From the NCBI GenBank assembly GCA_001695595.3, contig MBPM02000134.1:1-64000 (forward strand): a stretch of DNA of 64,000 nucleotides, read 5' to 3'. Made by a program: the position numbers and the translations under genes. The notes beneath the pieces are model-generated. The model was not told where the DNA came from and searched no databases. It saw only the letters and a program-made list of their open reading frames with translations. Every line of letters starts with the position of its first letter. Position 1 is the stretch's first letter. This stretch comes from Plasmopara viticola (lineage: Eukaryota; Oomycota; Peronosporomycetes; Peronosporales; Peronosporaceae). Positions 26,687-38,228 of the stretch are shown here, piece by piece.

Positions 26687-27614
26687 GGCAGAAACTGTCT
26701 GGGCTCGGGTGCTGTTAATTCGAAGACGGGGCGGAAACTTTGCGCTACGCCCGATGCGGCAAATTGAAGAGTGAATGATTTGGAGAAGAGGGGAAAAGGA
26801 GGGGTGATATTGTGTATAGTACCGTATTCGAAAAGGAAGCGGGCGAAATTTACACGACAGAACGATTGCAATCAGCTGTTGTGTTAGACACGTGAGATCG
26901 AAGGGGCAAAGATGAGCCAGTGTATCTCGCCTCGGTCTTTACGTATCCTGAGCGAATTTGCCAGGAGATGGTATCGACGATAGCTTGGCAAAGGATAGAA
27001 AGTACAGTAGACAGTAATGAGATCTCCGGCTGTTTTCCTCTCATTGGAATCATAACCAGAGACAATGCAGCCAAGGATCGTACGCATGACTTTTTTTAGC
27101 CAAACTTCCGGCCCAAGATGTAGACTGGTCTGAGAGGTGGCGTAAGATTGTCACGATCATAACGCCACGGTGAAAAACCTAGCTATAGGTTTTTCGTCTA
27201 CAGTATAGACAAAAGTTGACAGCCATATTATCGAAGCGGTGATTGAAAATTTACGAAAGGGAACAAACTGTTTAAACAGGACACAAAGACCCGTGCTAAA
27301 GAAACTCATGTCGGAGCAGTAGGATTGTCGCTCAAAAGCCACATCTTTGTAGCATATGGCAACGAGAAATTCCACTGGGATAAGGCATCTTTCATGCGAA
27401 ATTTTGGGCTTATCCGGCATGAAATCTCCAAACTGGCTTGATTTAGATTTGTTTAATGAGACTAAACAACATCAATTCTTAGGTGCGTACGCGGTCCTAA
27501 ACAAATTCATTATTTTCTAAGGTAATTCGTTCGCGTAGGTAACCAAAACCGAGAGAAGTTTCCATTGCGAAGAAAGCTCTGAAGATTTGCTCATGCCAAA
27601 GCTGGTTCGTTTGC
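26687..27614. other. spacer upstream of ABC transporter 1
   Basis: About 0.9 kb holding the presumed promoter of transporter 1 (minus strand). I find no core element I would defend. A minus-strand frame at 27157-27420 (87 codons) is unrecognised. Confidence 0.5.
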
Positions 27615-28285
27615 TTCTTACCACACAAATGACCGGTGACATGTATTAGTTTCCTGCAAGAGTATTATTCTAATTAAAATTTATGCTATCACAAGATGAT
27701 ACTACAATTCCAATTACGCTAGGGATTTCTGACAGAAAAGCGCCTGCAGTACCGCACTCTACTCGCCGTTCGGACTGGACACTGCGGCTATCTTTGGATT
27801 GATCAGCGGTAACACGGCAGACGAGTAAGTAACGGTGCAGCATATTTATCCTGTTTTTTACGTATATAAAGAGTTCCAGTACAACTCTCAACTGCTTGAC
27901 ACAGTATCTTGTTGCAGTCCTCTTGCCCACTGTACTAACCCCGTAATAACTGGTACCAGCCATTCTCGTCACGTTTTATGAACGGTTCAAAGTGTGTCCT
28001 GCCAGGAACGTGTGAGAGGTATGGGATGTACATGTAGACATGAAAGCAATTGACTAGATTCTTTGCTCCTTAACCTGCCTTTTTCATAGATGATGCGCAT
28101 CGTCGACACCGCCGCGACGTCAATGTCGGAGATGTGCTCAAATCATTCTGGGGACTTGCTGTCAATGCTTTGACGCAATATTTTTCTATCTCATTATGAT
28201 TCCTTTACTATTGAAAAGAGCTTATCTCTTTTCTTACTAATGAAAAGAGCTCTAATGATTAGAGCTTAATTTAATGCAAGAGCTG

Positions 28286-28327
28286 TGATGTACTACTTTG
28301 TACAATTTTGTACAAAGTAGTACATCA
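28286..28327. repeat. perfect 20-bp palindrome
   Basis: Arms 28286-28305 and 28308-28327 are exact reverse complements separated by TT. The equivalent site in block 2 (about 47.06-47.09 kb) keeps only scattered matches. The structure is therefore particular to this copy. Nearby AAAAGAGC repeats form further short stem-loops. Confidence 0.9.
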
Positions 28328-29324
28328 TGAGTACACATTTCACGGGAAGCTGCCCAGAATTGTCTCTAGTCTAATCCTGTCGAAAGAGCAATCTCAGATT
28401 GTTATCGATGGCTTTCCAAACGTGGCCGAAAAGGAAATCTGATAGTTTATTAATAGCAAAATTCTCTTACATTAAGTGACAGTATCATCACGTAATTTAT
28501 AAAGATAAAAAACAGTTCGACTTAGAAACATTACTATTTATGCTAGAGATACTCGGTGAATTATCGGAGCTAAAGAAATTTATTTCGAAATTATTTGCCC
28601 ACGCTTCAATCCCCGATTGACAACATGTTCCATCGCCTGCGGCGACAGCGAAGGTGAAACGACGAATTTTAAAATCTGAAAGGCCTGCACTGGTGTGACT
28701 AATGCGCTTGCTTGAATAGCATGCTAACATTACTTATTTTGGCGTTCTACCAATGACTTATGTTTTTACTGTTCGGCTTAAGGCCTAAGCACTGTAAGTA
28801 GCTTTTAGAGTAAAGAGTTTTGCAAAGTCCCGTACTTGTGAATCCGATGTTTATCTACTAAAGTTTTTCGTTTTTACTCCATTAGTAATTGAGAAGAGCA
28901 AAAAAGAACGTGCATGTCAAAAGAAACGTTGGGTATCACATAGACATTACAAGAATATAGCCAATACCAAATGACTGCTCGGTCTATATGACTGAAGTGC
29001 AAGTCAACGCTACAGGCACGTGTACAACTACATATATCATTCCTTACCTCTGGCTTTTACGGTAGGAGAGAGGCGTAGCAAAAGCGTCGATCCATAGGAG
29101 AGCTTTGATTAAAATTAAACACATTGTATTTTTTTAAGGCCAACCTCGAGAAAGTAGTAAAGGTCGTGTGCTTCGAGTGGTTGCTGACGGCATGCTTGTA
29201 CAGCGGTCCGTTTATTACATTACCATTATGTTATCTAGCCAGACATGCTTTTTATGTAATGCATACTCTCGAAAGGCCTAAATCGTCTGAATCAACCACC
29301 TACTTCGTGACAGAATCATTATCA

Positions 29325-30038
29325 TCACGGAAACGGCACATAAACCTGATGCATTGCATGGTTCTTGCCTCCGCAACGACCAGGCCCGAAAACCAGGCTC
29401 GCAGTGCAACGCCAGACGCAGCAGCATTTGCTCCCTGTGGAATAGGAGCACCAGCAATGCCCAGGCAAGCATGCAATGTCGCATCGTCTGCCCAGCCGAT
29501 AGCAATGCCAGGATGACCGGTGTCACCAACTTCTATTCGCTGCACCGATCTATCCCAGGTTGCGTCACAATGCGAGTCTTTGGCGCCGAAATTCGTCTTC
29601 TTCTCACAGCTTCATTGATTCTTACTCGGAGGCTGGTGGACTATCGCGCTTTCACCACATTCTTGTGCCATTTTCCTCGTCATTCTTGTGTGTTGTTGCG
29701 GCGAGACTTCTACCAAGACGTGAACTCTCTCTTTTCCAAGCTCAAATTCCGATCCAAACAACTCGTTCTTCGTAAGCTTCCACGATAGGCACATTTTCTT
29801 GTACTGCTTGTCGATTTTGCCTCGTAAGAAACTCTCCACTTTTTTGTCGTGTTTCAGCCACGCGCCGTTCTTGTGCGCCAGATATAGTGTCACGATGCTT
29901 GGCGGAATAAAGGGCTTTTGCGTGCTCAAGATGCCAGCGATAGATCCTGCAGCGCGCTCACTTTTGCATCACGTGCGATCTTGACGGAAAATACAGTTGC
30001 TTCACCATATATCGCATACTTAAGCTCCCGTCGCTCAT
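29325..30038 (-). pseudogene. Crinkler (CRN)-type effector pseudogene, block 1
   Basis: The minus strand matches the intact CRN of block 2 from its MSDVELKC start region (codon at 30036-30038) to the shared stop (29325-29327). The N-terminal domain with the LYLAHKNGAWL motif is present. However, the frame is broken near the start of that domain and again in the linker, where PPSKNQ meets a stop. A large internal deletion removes most of the C-terminal half, so the segment after SGLVVA runs straight into the last residues. It cannot give a full product. Confidence 0.8.
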
Positions 30039-30181
30039 GTTTCGAAGTTCGAGACTGCAAAAAGGAAACAAAAATAATCCAACATCGTCAAATCAATAAT
30101 GCCATTGTCCCTCTGATGATCAGAGTGATCATTAAACTTGTGATATATACTGCTCTCGTTTAGTGATCAAGTCACCTTAGA

Positions 30182-30495
30182 GATTTAAGCTACCGGAACC
30201 CACGCGCTAGGACTAAGCTGTCTCTATCGCAGGATGCTGGTAGCAATCCGACCCATATTGGGACCGAGTTCCGCACCCCTCATTACACTATAGGGCGTTT
30301 TCGGTCAGTGGGGCGTCCCCCACCCAAACTACCCAATCGGGCGGATTTGGTAAGTCAGTCACACACTCGGGTGTGATGGCTCGTCCACTTTAGTGACTTA
30401 TCTCCGGCTGCCTTAATTCGGATCCGATGGGTATCGAACCAGGTACCTCCCGGTCCCGGGTCGAACGGCTAACCGCTCGAGCCACAGGGTCGGTA
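30182..30495 (-). mobile_element. tRNA-derived SINE with 15-bp target-site duplication
   Basis: On the minus strand the element opens with a tRNA-like head. An A-box-like TGGCTCGAGCGGTTAGCCG and a B-box-like GGTTCGATACC sit at tRNA-like spacing, followed by about 240 bp of unrelated body. The acceptor arms do not pair, so it is not a working tRNA gene. Perfect 15-bp repeats TCAAGTCACCTTAGA flank it at 30167-30181 and 30496-30510. Block 2 has the unoccupied site at about 50.0 kb. RNA polymerase III transcription and LINE-driven insertion are the known mode for such elements. Confidence 0.85.
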
Positions 30496-31369
30496 TCAAG
30501 TCACCTTAGAAGCAGAAGCAGTATATACCAATAACAAAAAATAGAGCCCGGTATTTACAAAAATGGTCTAGGGATACTATGAGTGAATTACTCGCCACGA
30601 GTCACCACCTTCCACTCAATGACAGCTAACTATAGTAACTCTTGATATAAGGATCAGCATGAGTCGCCGAGCTACCACTTTTTGCAACTTCCTCATACTT
30701 CTTCTTAGTTACTACTATTTGATGTATGTCTCTATCGTACTATACCCCCATATAAGTATATGATTTTATACCTTGATAAAAAGTGAAAGCTCAGGTGACT
30801 CAGGTAAAAAGAAATCCTTCTACAATGATTTAAAGAATGAATAGACATCGAAATGGAATACGCTGATGAGTCACCATAGTGGTGGCTTTGTTGTGACTCA
30901 TGGTGATTCACTCGAAATCGACATCGACAGATACACTCGAACGATAATCCGCTAACGTGACTTCAAGTTACGCTACCCCAAAAGGCAGCATAATAAAATT
31001 GTAATTCCTTATTGATTCTTAGCGCGCAACTGCGCAAGCGATGATATTTACTATACAAGCTTTGGCCTGAAATGTATTTTTGCTGATGCGATCATAGTCG
31101 TCCAATGTAATTCCTGACTCATCTACCTCTGACTTTGGTTTGGGACTTGGTAGAGAGTAGTAATCATGGTCGATCTGAATCGGCTGACATTCTTGTGAGT
31201 CTATATATCGGACATCAATTGCGTGGCTCTGCGTCTTTTACAACGGAAGATAATAAGAATTATACATCAGTCTATCAACAGCCAACGTTATATGAGATCC
31301 ATGTCTATATGGAAGTGATTGATCAAAAATTATCATACTGATCTTTGAAGAATTTGAAGAACTTATCTA

Positions 31370-31690
31370 GTTGATTGCGTTGCAGATAGTAGAGCCAAAG
31401 AACACTATACTACCCGCAGTGTCCAAATCGAGGATTTTGAATGCCAAAAGCGCGGCAAGAATAATTCTTTGCTATCACACGTGGCCTAAGTAAGCCGAGA
31501 GGATCGATATACGCCGCATTTCTGTTTGATACTGCCATCCAGTGTCGGCTGCCGAGCATTGGATTGCCCATGTTGATTACGCAGTAGTTTTGCTTTTGTC
31601 CATATTCCGTTTGAAATCAATTTGGTCTACTCTGACGCCAAGGGAATTAGCGAGTGTCATGCGCTGATCATCCGTCGTTATTAACAATTT
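31370..31690 (-). pseudogene. adenovirus-type cysteine protease, decayed (copy 1)
   Basis: This is the minus-strand homologue of the clearer copy at 50763-51089. Pieces such as DDQRMTLANSLGV and the segment around the catalytic histidine and cysteine can be followed, but several frameshifts and stops interrupt it. In adenoviruses and Polinton-type elements this C48-like protease processes capsid proteins. Confidence 0.6.
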
Positions 31691-31899
31691 CATAATTTTT
31701 TTTAATCGTGGTGCTTTGTTTTTAAATCAGTATAATATAAATGTCATGGATGTAATCACATAAAATTGTGTCGTCTGCATCTGTTATTTCTGCTTTTGAG
31801 CATTCGTCGAACCAGCTCCCCCCGAGACACTCTTCCGTGATGATATTTGATTAATTATTCAGAATTCAACGCCTAACACCGGTCAGTATGCCGGACAAA

Positions 31900-32370
31900 T
31901 CCAATTTATCCTCTCAACGATTTCTTCGCAAGCCGCATTTGTCAATTAGGAAGAAGCCGTCATCGAGTTGCCTATCAAACTGCAAATCCTTGATGGTGGT
32001 GGCAGCTTTGTAACTTTGACTGCTGCCTCTACTGCGGATCAATTGATGTCCAAGGCCGGTGCGTGACAGTTCATTGACAGTGTTCAGGTTGTTATTGATA
32101 AAATCACCGTAAAATTCAAGAAAATGTAAATTTAACATTCAAGACTACCACTGAAACGGAAATTAACACGTATGAGAATCATGGTCCAACCAGCACCTTT
32201 GTCTTGTATGAGTGATCCACTTTAACGATCCAAAGAGTTTAGCGAAGCGGCAAAGTCACTCGAAAACTTGATCACTTCGTCGTTTATGACAGCTAGTAAT
32301 AGCGTGAGTGAGTTTGGCTTGGCTAACACATCACTGAATCGAGGAGCCGCCGAATGATCGCTTTTTAACG
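31900..32370 (+). pseudogene. capsid-protein candidate A, decayed (copy 1)
   Basis: The plus strand shows a broken frame homologous to 51299-51765 in copy 2. The readable parts (LLMVVAAL and VQVVIDK) alternate hydrophobic and polar residues like a beta-rich virion protein. I assign it as a jelly-roll candidate by context and texture, not by a decisive motif. Confidence 0.35.
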
Positions 32371-32405
32371 CTCTTGATTAACGAAGTTCAAAGCTTGCAT
32401 TCGAT

Positions 32406-33520
32406 GTGATGGGAGGTAGCGCAATATTTAAGCAGTTTCGAAAACCCAAATGTATGTGGCTCCTACTGACGCTATTACCGTTAGTTTGTCATTTTACGTC
32501 GCGCATTATCTGGCTTGCCTTAAATTGCGGGATAGTTCTGACAATTCCAAGAAATGTTCAATGCAGAAGAACACGCGCGCCTTCATTTACCTCAATTACA
32601 ACAGTCAATCTGTTACTTCAATTACAACTGGTACTGCAGGTGTTGTTGCGCCTGCTACAATTACTAGTTTGAGCAATAAATGAAGTTTGACAACACCTGC
32701 CCAGTGCTTTAAAATTTAAGCAGTGGTACAACAACTACTACCTTGGCCGGTGGTCTTGCGCTCCCTGCATCTGCTGTAAGTCTAACGACTACAGCCCACG
32801 TTAATGGAACTTCCACTGCTGGGATCGGTATCACTCCTTCGCAATCGCTCTCGCGTCTTCTCCAACCTACTCGCCCAACCCAAGGCGATCATACATTGGA
32901 TCAGAAGAAAATCTTCCGCTACTGAAAACGAATTACGAATAAATTTACAGTTTTGCCGGGCGCTTCCTTCATTTGGATAGTTAGTAATGATATTGCTAAT
33001 TTAAAGCATTTGATCTTGCAACTTGTTATTACCCATACAACCGCAGGTGCTACTGAATCAGACATAATCAATTCGTTTCGTAGCCCGTTCCCGACTGTAC
33101 CTGTTGCGACAAGTCCATTTGCTGCATCGAAAACCTACAAGTTATCGTAGGAAACATCCGTATTTGGAAAATTTCGGTTAGTTTTGGATATGATCTGTTC
33201 GTGCAAGAGATGTCGAAATCGGGCGTTGGTGGTGGCAGCGGTGATGATACGTCGGCTGTTTTTTTTTACCTTAGCGTCAATGGAAATCGCTCTACCGATT
33301 TGTTGCTGTTGATATTGGTCGTCGTCTTCCAAGTGAAGATAGAGCATTATCGTATCCGGTACCTTCAACTGCAACAACGCTCTCACGTTCTATTACCAAG
33401 TTGGCGCAAAGTTGTTGCAACACTGGATACGACTATGGGTACTGTATCGCAAGGTTCAGTGCAAGTTCAATTTTTACAACTTCGTATTTCCAATGTTTTT
33501 CAACCGCTAAGAAAGTAATC
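32406..33520 (+). pseudogene. virion structural candidate B, decayed (copy 1)
   Basis: Several plus-strand frames (32450-32683, 32743-32925, 32953-33150, 33201-33518) line up with 51858-52930 of copy 2 and look like parts of one or two beta-rich, Thr/Ser/Ala-rich proteins. Phrases such as TAHVNGTSTAGIGIT recall repeated beta strands of penton or fibre proteins. Frameshifts separate the pieces. The exact role is unknown. Confidence 0.35.
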
Positions 33521-33639
33521 GTTATTGAACATTCTTAAATCATCTTTAACATACATGACCTATTCAAGTTGCTTTTTCACAGTTAATCAGACCAAGCAAA
33601 AAGCTTACGATCGCTATTACAATGCAATGACGATGAGTA

Positions 33640-34035
33640 TTTTGTTTAAGGCAAGCATGTAAAGGCTCCAATTCACTACGAGTCATCAGAAGATGCAAGC
33701 ACTGATTCGCTTGCGAATTTGTTCCGGTAAGTGGTAGCAAAGAATCGTGAGTACGACTATGATAAAAAGCTGCTAAGCGAGCTGAGGCGGCACCCTCGCC
33801 TACTCGACAACTATTTTAAATACGGATGAGGATGAGAGCAGTGTTGACGAAGAAAGTAAGGGAGAAAGGAGATCGGCGGCGCTAAGTCCCCCTGGCATAA
33901 AAAATTATATACTGACGAGATCAATAGCTACAGAAAACAATTTGCAGCAAACTTATACGACAGTATTGGACATAGATTTGGCAAAGCTGTCGATAACGCA
34001 AGGGCAAAGACCATTTTGAAAAGTCAACGCTATTA
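33640..34035 (+). pseudogene. conserved basic protein of the viral element (copy 1)
   Basis: Homologous to 53096-53448 in copy 2. The readable C-terminal part includes FAANLYDSIGHRFGKAVDNA, and the middle is charged and Lys-rich. Interrupted by stops. I do not recognise the family. Confidence 0.4.
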
Positions 34036-34300
34036 AAGCGCCAAGAAAGCATTATATGAAACGAGATGCTATGAATCAGTACAAAGAATAAAAGGCTGAT
34101 ACAATGATGTAGTTATCTTAAGAGAACGTTGCTTAATTTTTTCTTTACCTCGTTCACTTTTTCGTTAGAAGTTGCTGACAGCAGCATTTAGCGCGCCAAG
34201 TTGAAAGTAATCAAGAGTATATTGATTTCCTTCCAGATCATTGTCGCCTACTTTTTCATACGTTCATTTGGCATAACGCTGACCGTTTCTCCACACACTT

Positions 34301-34920
34301 TCATTGCGTCCTGTGCAAATCAGCCCAATTTTGCTTTGGCCTCTCCCTTCCAATTGTAACTGACTGATTCCAATGGTCCAACGTGATGGAAATAGGTGTT
34401 ATATTCTCGTTGTGTCGCCTATCAGAACTTGTGTTTATGGATTGCACACACAAAATGAAAGACGGGAATATCGCAGAAACCGTAACACTGACTGGGCGTA
34501 GTCTTACATTGCTCCAATTGTTTCCATGTACATTGTATTGATAGCAATTTGATGTTCTGCCAACACTAACCGTGTATGAAATTGATCCAGAGACGTGCAA
34601 AAAGGCCGATGGCGATCCAGTTTCGATACCGACTCTACCAGCAAAGGTCACTGCAACCCTTCGCGTATTTGTGTTTATCAAAATCGAATCGTTGCCAGCA
34701 GTAGTTTACTATTTGTGGAGGTCGCATTCGTTGCATTGTTCATTTGTAATCCGAATCCAATATGCGATGCATTTGACAATTTGATAAAGATCGGCATATT
34801 GTACTTAGGAGATTTATCCTTAAGTGCATTAGATGCATTAATACAAATACTACCAAAATTTAGCGCGAGAGGAGCAGTTCCAAACGAATCAGAGTATGCC
34901 GCTTTGTTGTTAAACGCCAT
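34301..34920 (-). pseudogene. fibre-like protein, decayed (copy 1)
   Basis: Two overlapping minus-strand frames together read as one protein. An N-terminal part begins MAFNNKAAYSDSFGTAPL, followed by AGRVGIETGSPSAFLHVSG. The latter is a variant of the (N/G)(R/V)VGIGTTSPS motif common in phage and virus tail-fibre or collar proteins. The gene lies opposite in strand to the capsid candidates. It is broken by a frameshift near 34680 and further damage downstream. Confidence 0.5.
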
Positions 34921-35027
34921 CTTACCAACAGTGTCTGAAACAAGGTAAAGAAAGCCACTTGAAAATGAAGGCGTCGATCTAGCAGGAACAATAAAAAAGC
35001 ATCCGCTGAGTTAGCGAGGGTGTATGT

Positions 35028-35384
35028 ATGATGATACCCAATTGTGTCTTTGCAACATTGAAGCAAAATCTAAGCGCCTGGGACGTGAAACCAACATATG
35101 ACTTATCGCTTCAATTGATAGTGAATAAACCAGCGTTTGTAGCTGAACCACCTCCTACAAATGAATCCGGTTTATTGGCCGAAAATAAATTCAGCAACGC
35201 TTACGTTTTGTTGTTTGATGCTGATGTAGTTCTCGATGCAATGACCAACCCATTTGCATCAGATACTCGACAAATTTTGCAAATTTGCGAAATAGATTTT
35301 TTTTCATTGATTGCAATTCCGCAGAATCGCAAATCATTTGAGCTTGAAGTGCTCAAGGACATTAATCCAACATCTGAAGTATGA
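35028..35384 (+). pseudogene. unrecognised viral-element ORF C (copy 1)
   Basis: A 118-codon frame whose first two thirds match 54460-54724 of copy 2 (KPTYxxSLQLIV, KFSNAYVLLFD). Copy 2 loses the rest at its internal deletion. The similarity between copies shows it was coding. I do not recognise the family. Confidence 0.4.
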
Positions 35385-35399
35385 AGTGTCATTGTGTTA

Positions 35400-35740
35400 A
35401 AGATTAAAGTTTTGAAGATTAACACAAATCGAGAGGTTTTTGCTATACATCTCGGCATAGACGAGAGTTTTGTCGTTCTGTAAAGGAGACCAAAGTAATC
35501 GTTCCGGATGCGATGCCTGTAATAGTAAAAAGGTCTGCCGAAGTGCCGCTGATGCTAAGAGTGCCGGCATCGAGATGGCCGATCACGCTTAGTGTTGAAA
35601 CCAAGCCGAATCCTTCCAGTCTTAAATAGCATCGATCGCCTGAGGTTGGTGTTTGATAGTCATTTGCGCTTGTGAAGTAAGAGCTATTAAATAGCGGGGA
35701 CTTATTGTCGGGGACAGAGACATTTTGATCACTATACTAT
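35400..35740 (-). pseudogene. second beta-rich fibre-like fragment (copy 1 only)
   Basis: The minus strand reads a frame containing LEGFGLVSTLSVIG and GTLSISGTSADLFTITG, a repeat-like Ser/Thr/Gly-rich texture typical of fibre shafts. It lies in the part missing from copy 2, so there is no second copy for comparison. Confidence 0.35.
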
Positions 35741-35789
35741 AAAATGCAGCTTTTTTTTAGTCTACCCTCGAATCGAAGTTAAAGCGGTT

Positions 35790-36330
35790 CCTCATAAAGG
35801 AGCACTTTGAGCTGCCATTTTGCACCTGCGTGGCCTCTTCCAGTGGTTCAGAGAAGTCGAACACCGTTCTTTACATAATCGCTTTCTTGAGCAAATCCTT
35901 CACGAATTTACAACGACTAACAAGACACTCTACAATCATCTTAAAGACACTATCGAAAGCGTTTGGGTCATTGAAAAGGGCCAAGTTCCGGCAATGAGCA
36001 AATACGACTTCGAAGCATATTGTTAATCTTTGATGACTTGGTCATGGAGCCAAAAAGAACGCAGGCTCAGATCACAGTACTTCATCCAAGGATGTAAGAA
36101 AGGCTGGTCGATCATTTACTTTTTCGAAGCTATTTCGGGGTTAAAAGAAATAATAAGAAGAATAAATAGCCGGTATGCGATGCTCGGGCGAATGTAACAC
36201 GCCACGATCTGGGTATCATTTGTCACGACTTTCCAACTGACATTCCAAATGAAACATTCATCGATCTCAACAAAAGAGCAACCTCTGAAAGATGAGCACT
36301 ATGTTAATGGATATCATCAATTAAAAGAAC
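35790..36330 (+). pseudogene. A32/FtsK-type genome-packaging ATPase, decayed
   Basis: Read across two frameshifts, the plus strand shows the order expected of PLV/NCLDV packaging ATPases. First comes VPAMSKYDFEAY (to about 36020), then a Walker B strand LIFDDLVMEPKR (from 36023), then YFIQGCKKGWSIIY (about 36080-36120), the hallmark segment after Walker B. Next is a shorter region matching the sensor/C-terminal part. A Walker A is not visible upstream, so the N-terminal half is damaged or deleted. These ATPases pump the viral genome into capsids. It is absent from copy 2 because of the internal deletion there. Confidence 0.7.
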
Positions 36331-36408
36331 TACAAGAACGTTATCGATCCGGTCTGCAATTTGTGAGTCTATCTAAAGAGAGGATGTATTCGCATTTAGA
36401 AAGACACT

Positions 36409-36990
36409 ATAGTGGCAATTATGATTGAAACTATATTCAAGATTATTTTGCGCTTAAAGCAATCTGTGCTACGTCGGAAGCACTTTAAAGAAAGAATTGA
36501 ATCAACGTTGGAAGTACCACATAAGAGATTTAATGAAGTAGTTCGACGATTAAAGGTCCAAAGTCGCAATCTATACGTTTTCGGAGCAACAGGGTATCGA
36601 TCAATTAAAAATGGTTCTGGTTAAGATATATGAAGTCTGTGATTGCACCCACTTAGAGGCTTATGAGCAGCTGTGGATCTCAAAACCGACTCGAGTGAAT
36701 CGGAATAATCATTGATAAAATGTTTGAAAAAGCAATGTTACCAAAATCACAGAAATAAAATCTAACAATATCGCGACCAGAACATTCAGAAGATCGCCGA
36801 GGAACAAAAGGAACGGCGGGATCGCAACAAAAAAAGACCACCAAAAAGGGAATACAGCATCGAGAAGCAAATGAGGAAAAGGCTAGAGCAAGAAAATCAA
36901 AAAAACGATCATGATGTGGCGGCAGATACACACGAGCAGGGCGATCTGAGCATTTTAAAGCATCAGCAATGGCAGTCCGCTCAGTGATTT
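36409..36990 (+). pseudogene. GIY-YIG nuclease-like C-terminal remnant
   Basis: The readable part (about 36600-36960) has MVLVKIYEVCDC followed by HLEAYEQLWI. A long basic tail follows (IQKIAEEQKERRDRNKKRP), interrupted by stops. This combination, a C-terminal Glu-containing helix plus a Lys/Glu repeat tail, is typical of GIY-YIG homing-type nucleases in large DNA viruses and PLVs. The GIY and YIG strands are not seen. Call by pattern only. Confidence 0.4.
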
Positions 36991-37059
36991 TTCACTGCTA
37001 CTTTTCTTCCCGTGATGCTTTCGTTGTCTCAAATAAAAGCGAAGGCATATATTGTTATC

Positions 37060-37720
37060 GATAATCCTCAAGGGTGTATTCTGACCCAGAAATGACAACG
37101 TTCGTACGAATAGTAGCCTGCATCGGGCAATAGGCTAGCGCCTATGCCTGTAAAGTATTTATCAAGTCCCCGTACTCACTCGTACTTGTAAATGTGTGCA
37201 AGACTTGAGTATTATTTGCGATCACATTTTAAAGATTTTGACAAGTGACGACAACAGTAGCTAAATGCTCGATCTGAGGCGTCAAATTACTATAAATTGG
37301 ACAGGCGCTAGTTGTCTGAGCCGCGGGATAAGGGCTGGGCTGAACCCGATAATAGTTGCAGACGCAGCATTATCAAATTATAGCCGAGGCGTGTAAGCGG
37401 TGACTGGCATGATCGGAAAGCCGCTAGCAGCAACGTAGCCCGAGATATTTTAGACCGATTGCATTGTGAATTGAATTGCATAGCTAGAAGGATTTTTAGA
37501 GCATGAGATGAAATAGTAAAATTGCCCAGTCGTGTTATTAATCAAATATAAATTGTTCTGTATAGACCAATGTCGAAGGTAATTGTTGATGTCGCTAGCT
37601 GAAAAGGTGTCATCAGGGATCGTAACCAAATAAGTAGTTGTTATTGAAGCAGTTGGCCATATGATCGTGAAGCTATAATTTTGGCGCCGAGCAGTAATTG
37701 CCCGCCAAATTGTCGACTAT
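37060..37720 (-). pseudogene. virion-protein candidate D (DINNYL family), decayed
   Basis: On the minus strand a frame with internal stops contains FSASDINNYLRHW, QNNLYLINNTTGQFYYF and YAIQFTMQSV, then a Pro/Thr-rich region and IIGFSPALIP. I recall this succession from a protein family found in virus-like integrations of oomycetes and fungi, probably a minor capsid or penton protein. The functional label is inference. Missing from copy 2. Confidence 0.45.
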
Positions 37721-37750
37721 TTCACTTTCGTCGATGCATTTTTTTTTCGT

Positions 37751-38122
37751 TTGGATAGAAGGTATAATGAGATTTCCGATTCTGCCACATCTGAACAACC
37801 AAGTGGCTACTCACCAGTGCCGAATTTGATTCTCTTAGCCCATCGACTTCAGTCAGTATGGAATTGCGCTAGGACGTGTATCCATCTACTTACTCGTAAT
37901 GCTTCAGGCAATGAAAATCGATCGGGCAAGGTAGATCATTCGAAACATGTAGCGCCATCCAGAAACTACTACGGCATGACGAATATTGGAACACTATCCA
38001 ATCAGCTCCAAAAGATCAGTGTCAGTCATCTTGCGAAGGAACAAAAGAAGATCACACCAAAATACCTTGATATGTTGAAGCTACTAACATTTAAAAGATC
38101 TAAGAGATCGAAAGCTTCATAG
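37751..38122 (+). CDS. unrecognised ORF inside the viral element
   Basis: A 123-codon uninterrupted frame with a basic C-terminus (KLLTFKRSKRSKAS). I recognise no domain. It sits between two decayed virion-gene candidates on the other strand, in the part missing from copy 2. It may be a chance-open remnant. Confidence 0.25.
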   Translation: MDRRYNEISDSATSEQPSGYSPVPNLILLAHRLQSVWNCARTCIHLLTRNASGNENRSGKVDHSKHVAPSRNYYGMTNIGTLSNQLQKISVSHLAKEQKKITPKYLDMLKLLTFKRSKRSKAS

Positions 38123-38228
38123 GACGCTTGAATTGGCGGTAGTATGATGGCGAAGTAACATTATTTCGTATACTTTGTCAAGGATTGACATCGTTTCCGT
38201 TTTATTAGTGAAGAATCATCGCCAATGT

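Noticed and set aside
27670..27972. A conserved small gene in the block leader (minus; homologous frames at 46395-46622 and 61826-62170)
   Set aside because: The frame differs between copies through frameshifts and there is no domain. Conservation is explained by recent duplication of the block.
29124..29788. Plus-strand frames over the CRN region (also at 49030-49777 and 62684-63276)
   Set aside because: They recur at all three CRN copies because the copies are homologous, but the minus-strand CRN frame explains the conservation.
30425..30495. tRNA gene on the minus strand
   Set aside because: A- and B-box-like sequences are present, but the acceptor arms do not pair and the unit is part of a TSD-flanked SINE.
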